Below are positions 4,248-6,259 of a stretch of DNA of 6,259 bases, in pieces. The notes below the pieces were generated by a model. That model worked only from the letters and a program-made list of their open reading frames with translations. It was not told the DNA's origin and did not search any database. The stretch comes from Anaerolineaceae bacterium UBA6105 (lineage in GTDB: Bacteria > Chloroflexota > Anaerolineae > Anaerolineales > Anaerolineaceae). The stretch spans positions 248-6,506 of the forward strand of contig DIWN01000030.1 in the NCBI GenBank assembly GCA_002423495.1, given 5' to 3'. How positions within the stretch are numbered: the stretch's first letter is position 1; every line of letters starts with the position of its first letter. Position numbers and translations under genes: made by a program.

Positions 4248-5845
4248 GCCTGAACCAACTTTCCGCTCAAGAAGTTACCGCCCGCGTACGCGCCGGCGAT
4301 CTGAGCGCTCGTGAGGTCCTTGAGGCCTCTCTCGCGCAGGTCCACGCTGTGGACGGAGCGCCGGGCAGTCTTGACCAAAAACCACTTAATCCCGCTGAAG
4401 AGCAAAAGGTGCACGCCTTCATCCGCCTGACCGAAGACCTCGCCCGCCAACAAGCGGACGAAGTGGACCGCAAGATTGCTGTCGGCGAAGACCCTGGCGC
4501 ACTGGCAGGCGTGCCCGTCTCGATCAAGGACATTTTCACCCTGCAGGGCATTGAAACTACGGCCGCCTCGCGCATCCTGTGGAACTTCAAACCGCCCTAC
4601 ACCGCCACGCCTGTCAAGAAACTGATCGACGCGGGTGCGCTTATCCTGGGCAAAGCCAATCTTGACGAGTTTACTTTTGGCTCTTCCAGCGAATCCAGCG
4701 CCTTTAAACCCTCGTCAAACAACCCCTGGGATCCCTCCCGCGTGCCTGGCGGCTCCTCGGGCGGCTCCACCGCCAGCGTTGCTGCCGAAGAGGTGGCGCT
4801 TTCGCTCGGCACAGACACCGGCGGTTCAATCCGCCAGCCGGCTGCCTTCTGCGGCGTGGTCGGGCTCAAACCGACCTATGGGCGCGTTTCGCGCTACGGT
4901 CTGATGGCGTTCTCGTCCTCCCTGGACTGCCCGGGTCCGATCGCCCGCAACGTGAGCGACGCAGCCCTGATGCTGCATACCATCGCGGGAACCGATCCAA
5001 AAGACAGCACCTCCTCGCTTGTGCCGCCGTCCAATTATCTTGAAGCCCTGAAGGAAGGCGTCAAAGGCTTGCGCGTTGGGCTTTCCCCCGATTACACGCA
5101 TCTCTTCTACCCGGATTTTGAAACCGGCGAGCTTGCCAAGGAATCGATACAGAAAGAAATCAGCCAGGCAGTTCAAGATGCCGCATCGGTGTTGGCGGAA
5201 CTTGGCGCTGAGATCGTCGAGAACGTGCCCCTTCCCAACGCGAAATACGGCATCCCAACCTACTTTGTGGTTTCGCGCGTTGAGGCTGCCTCCAACCTGC
5301 ATCGCTTTGATGGCGTCAAGTATGGCTACCGCACCCCCGTTGATGTGGAAGACCTGCAGGATCTTATCCGCCGCACCCGCGCTGAGGGTTTTGGCTCTGA
5401 GGTCAAGCTGCGCATCCTGATGGGCATGTACCTTTCTTCGGAAGGCTTTGCCGCCAACTACTACCAGCGGGCACTCAAGGTGCGCGCCATGATCCGGCGC
5501 GACTTTGACCGCGCTTTCGACCCCCAAGGTGAGCACCGCCTGGACGTGATCCTCACCCCTACCACCGCCACCACCTCTTTTAAACGCAACGACGTCTTCG
5601 GCAACACAGTGCGCATGCAGTATTCGGACCAAATGACCGTCTCTGCCAACCACGCCGGTCTGCCGGCTGTGAGCATCCCAGGCGGCTTGGATGCCGACAA
5701 TCTGCCCATCGGGATCCAGTTCATCGGTCCTGACTTCCGCGAAGACCTGATCTTACGGGCGGGCTATGCTTATGAGCAGGCAACCCAGGATGAAGCCTGG
5801 CGCGCAGTTCGCCCGGCAGTCCTGCGCCAGGAGGTGACAAAATGA
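4244..5845 (+). CDS. gatA: Asp/Glu-tRNA(Asn/Gln) amidotransferase subunit A
   Basis: This is the amidase-signature subunit that hydrolyses glutamine and sends ammonia to GatB. The Ser-cisSer-Lys triad is visible: Lys95 in GVPVSIKDIF, cis-Ser171 in GGSSGGSTAS and nucleophile Ser195 in GTDTGGSIRQPA. The Ser171-Ser195 gap of 24 equals that of the S. aureus enzyme (154/178). Further family blocks are GLKPTYGRVSRYGL (207-220), FGSEVKLRILMG (about 389-400) and the C-terminal YSDQMTVSANHAGLPAVSIPGG. At 533 residues it is longer than the usual 480-490. About 20 of the extra residues lie near 37-56, before the conserved KVHAFI. No defect is seen. It overlaps gatC and gatB by ATGA at both ends, so the three subunits are made in step. 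Confidence 0.97.
   Translation: MSLNQLSAQEVTARVRAGDLSAREVLEASLAQVHAVDGAPGSLDQKPLNPAEEQKVHAFIRLTEDLARQQADEVDRKIAVGEDPGALAGVPVSIKDIFTLQGIETTAASRILWNFKPPYTATPVKKLIDAGALILGKANLDEFTFGSSSESSAFKPSSNNPWDPSRVPGGSSGGSTASVAAEEVALSLGTDTGGSIRQPAAFCGVVGLKPTYGRVSRYGLMAFSSSLDCPGPIARNVSDAALMLHTIAGTDPKDSTSSLVPPSNYLEALKEGVKGLRVGLSPDYTHLFYPDFETGELAKESIQKEISQAVQDAASVLAELGAEIVENVPLPNAKYGIPTYFVVSRVEAASNLHRFDGVKYGYRTPVDVEDLQDLIRRTRAEGFGSEVKLRILMGMYLSSEGFAANYYQRALKVRAMIRRDFDRAFDPQGEHRLDVILTPTTATTSFKRNDVFGNTVRMQYSDQMTVSANHAGLPAVSIPGGLDADNLPIGIQFIGPDFREDLILRAGYAYEQATQDEAWRAVRPAVLRQEVTK
5829..5837 (+). promoter_or_regulatory. ribosome binding site of gatB inside gatA
   Basis: AGGAGGTGA is a near-complete match to the anti-Shine-Dalgarno complement. 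It ends four bases before the gatB ATG at 5842 and lies in the last codons of gatA. Confidence 0.75.
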
Positions 5846-6259
5846 AAGAGTACGAAGTCGTCATCGGGCTCGAAACCCACATCCAGCTCAACACCCAGAC
5901 TAAAATTTTCTGCTCCTGCAAAGCTGACTCGTGGGAAGCTGAACCCAACACAAATATCTGCCCGGTCTGCTCTGGCATGCCCGGCGTACTGCCCGTGCTG
6001 AACCGTGAAGCGGTCCAAAAAGGCGCGCTACTGGCAGCCGCGATGCACGCTGAGGTCAACCCGATCTCGCACTTTGATCGCAAAAACTACTTCTATCCCG
6101 ATCTGCCCAAGGGCTACCAGATCACTCAATACGACGAGCCCATAGGCAAGGGCGGCTACTTTGATCTGCACATGCCCGATGGGGTAATCCGCCGCGTGCG
6201 CATTCACAAGCTGCACCTTGAAGAAGATGCCGGCAAAACCAAGCTCGATCACGGCATGC
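5842..6259 (+). CDS. gatB: Asp/Glu-tRNA(Asn/Gln) amidotransferase subunit B, 5' part only
   Basis: The first 139 residues are present and the rest lies beyond the window (the full protein is usually about 470-490 residues). GatB is the kinase/transamidase subunit: it phosphorylates the Asp or Glu on misacylated tRNA with ATP, then amidates it. Visible family blocks are VVIGLETHIQL (6-16, with the metal-binding Glu11 and His13), PNTNICPVCSGMPGVLPVLN (35-54), RKNYFYPDLPKGYQITQYD (80-98) and HLEEDAGK (125-132). Cys24, Cys26, Cys40 and Cys43 form a likely zinc site, present in many GatBs but not all. The ATG overlaps the gatA stop. Confidence 0.97.
   Translation, partial: MKEYEVVIGLETHIQLNTQTKIFCSCKADSWEAEPNTNICPVCSGMPGVLPVLNREAVQKGALLAAAMHAEVNPISHFDRKNYFYPDLPKGYQITQYDEPIGKGGYFDLHMPDGVIRRVRIHKLHLEEDAGKTKLDHGM

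Noticed and set aside
4826..5653. Long minus-strand frame of 275 codons opposite gatA
   Set aside because: It is the complement of a strongly supported gatA in GC-rich sequence; low-complexity composition and no recognisable domain.

Overview
The window looks like a chromosomal piece of a bacterium, probably of the class Anaerolineae (Chloroflexota). That placement is an inference from the protein style: a Chloroflexota-like GT-C membrane glycosyltransferase, a zinc-ribbon/two-helix membrane protein, and a GatA with extra N-terminal residues. No marker gene for taxonomy is present. Except for the transposase island, the genes are GC-rich.

Layout: (1) 1-1332, minus strand: the N-terminal 444 residues of a multi-pass glycosyltransferase whose 3' end lies outside the window. 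(2) 1333-2700: an AT-richer accessory island holding one REP-associated tyrosine transposase (RAYT, 1927-2445) and three copies of a long structured repeat, A (about 1385-1610), B (1701-1889) and C (2511-2699), all in the same orientation. (3) 2701-3789, minus strand: a Nudix hydrolase preceded 30 bp upstream by a zinc-ribbon membrane protein, probably one operon. (4) 3790-3938: a short divergent promoter region. (5) 3939-6259, plus strand: gatC-gatA-gatB with ATGA stop/start overlaps, encoding the tRNA-dependent amidotransferase that makes Gln-tRNA(Gln) and/or Asn-tRNA(Asn); gatB runs off the end.

The part most worth attention is the island. Repeats B and C are each exactly 189 bp and can fold as single strands into the same four-way (cloverleaf-like) structure: a 15-bp closing stem that starts CGTAGGG, an 8-bp GGAAGCAC/GTGCTTCC arm, a 7-bp ATCCGCC/GGCGGAT arm, and a GAGGGCAC/GTGCCCTC arm of 8 bp or more. 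Between B and C the loops have diverged strongly, but the stems and every spacing are kept. Copy A keeps the three inner arms at identical spacing but has a damaged left end. REP sequences served by known RAYTs are much shorter hairpins, often with a GTAG tetranucleotide at the foot, so this looks like an unusual, large REP-like substrate next to its own transposase. The link between repeat and enzyme is an inference from proximity, the GTAG motif and the folding.
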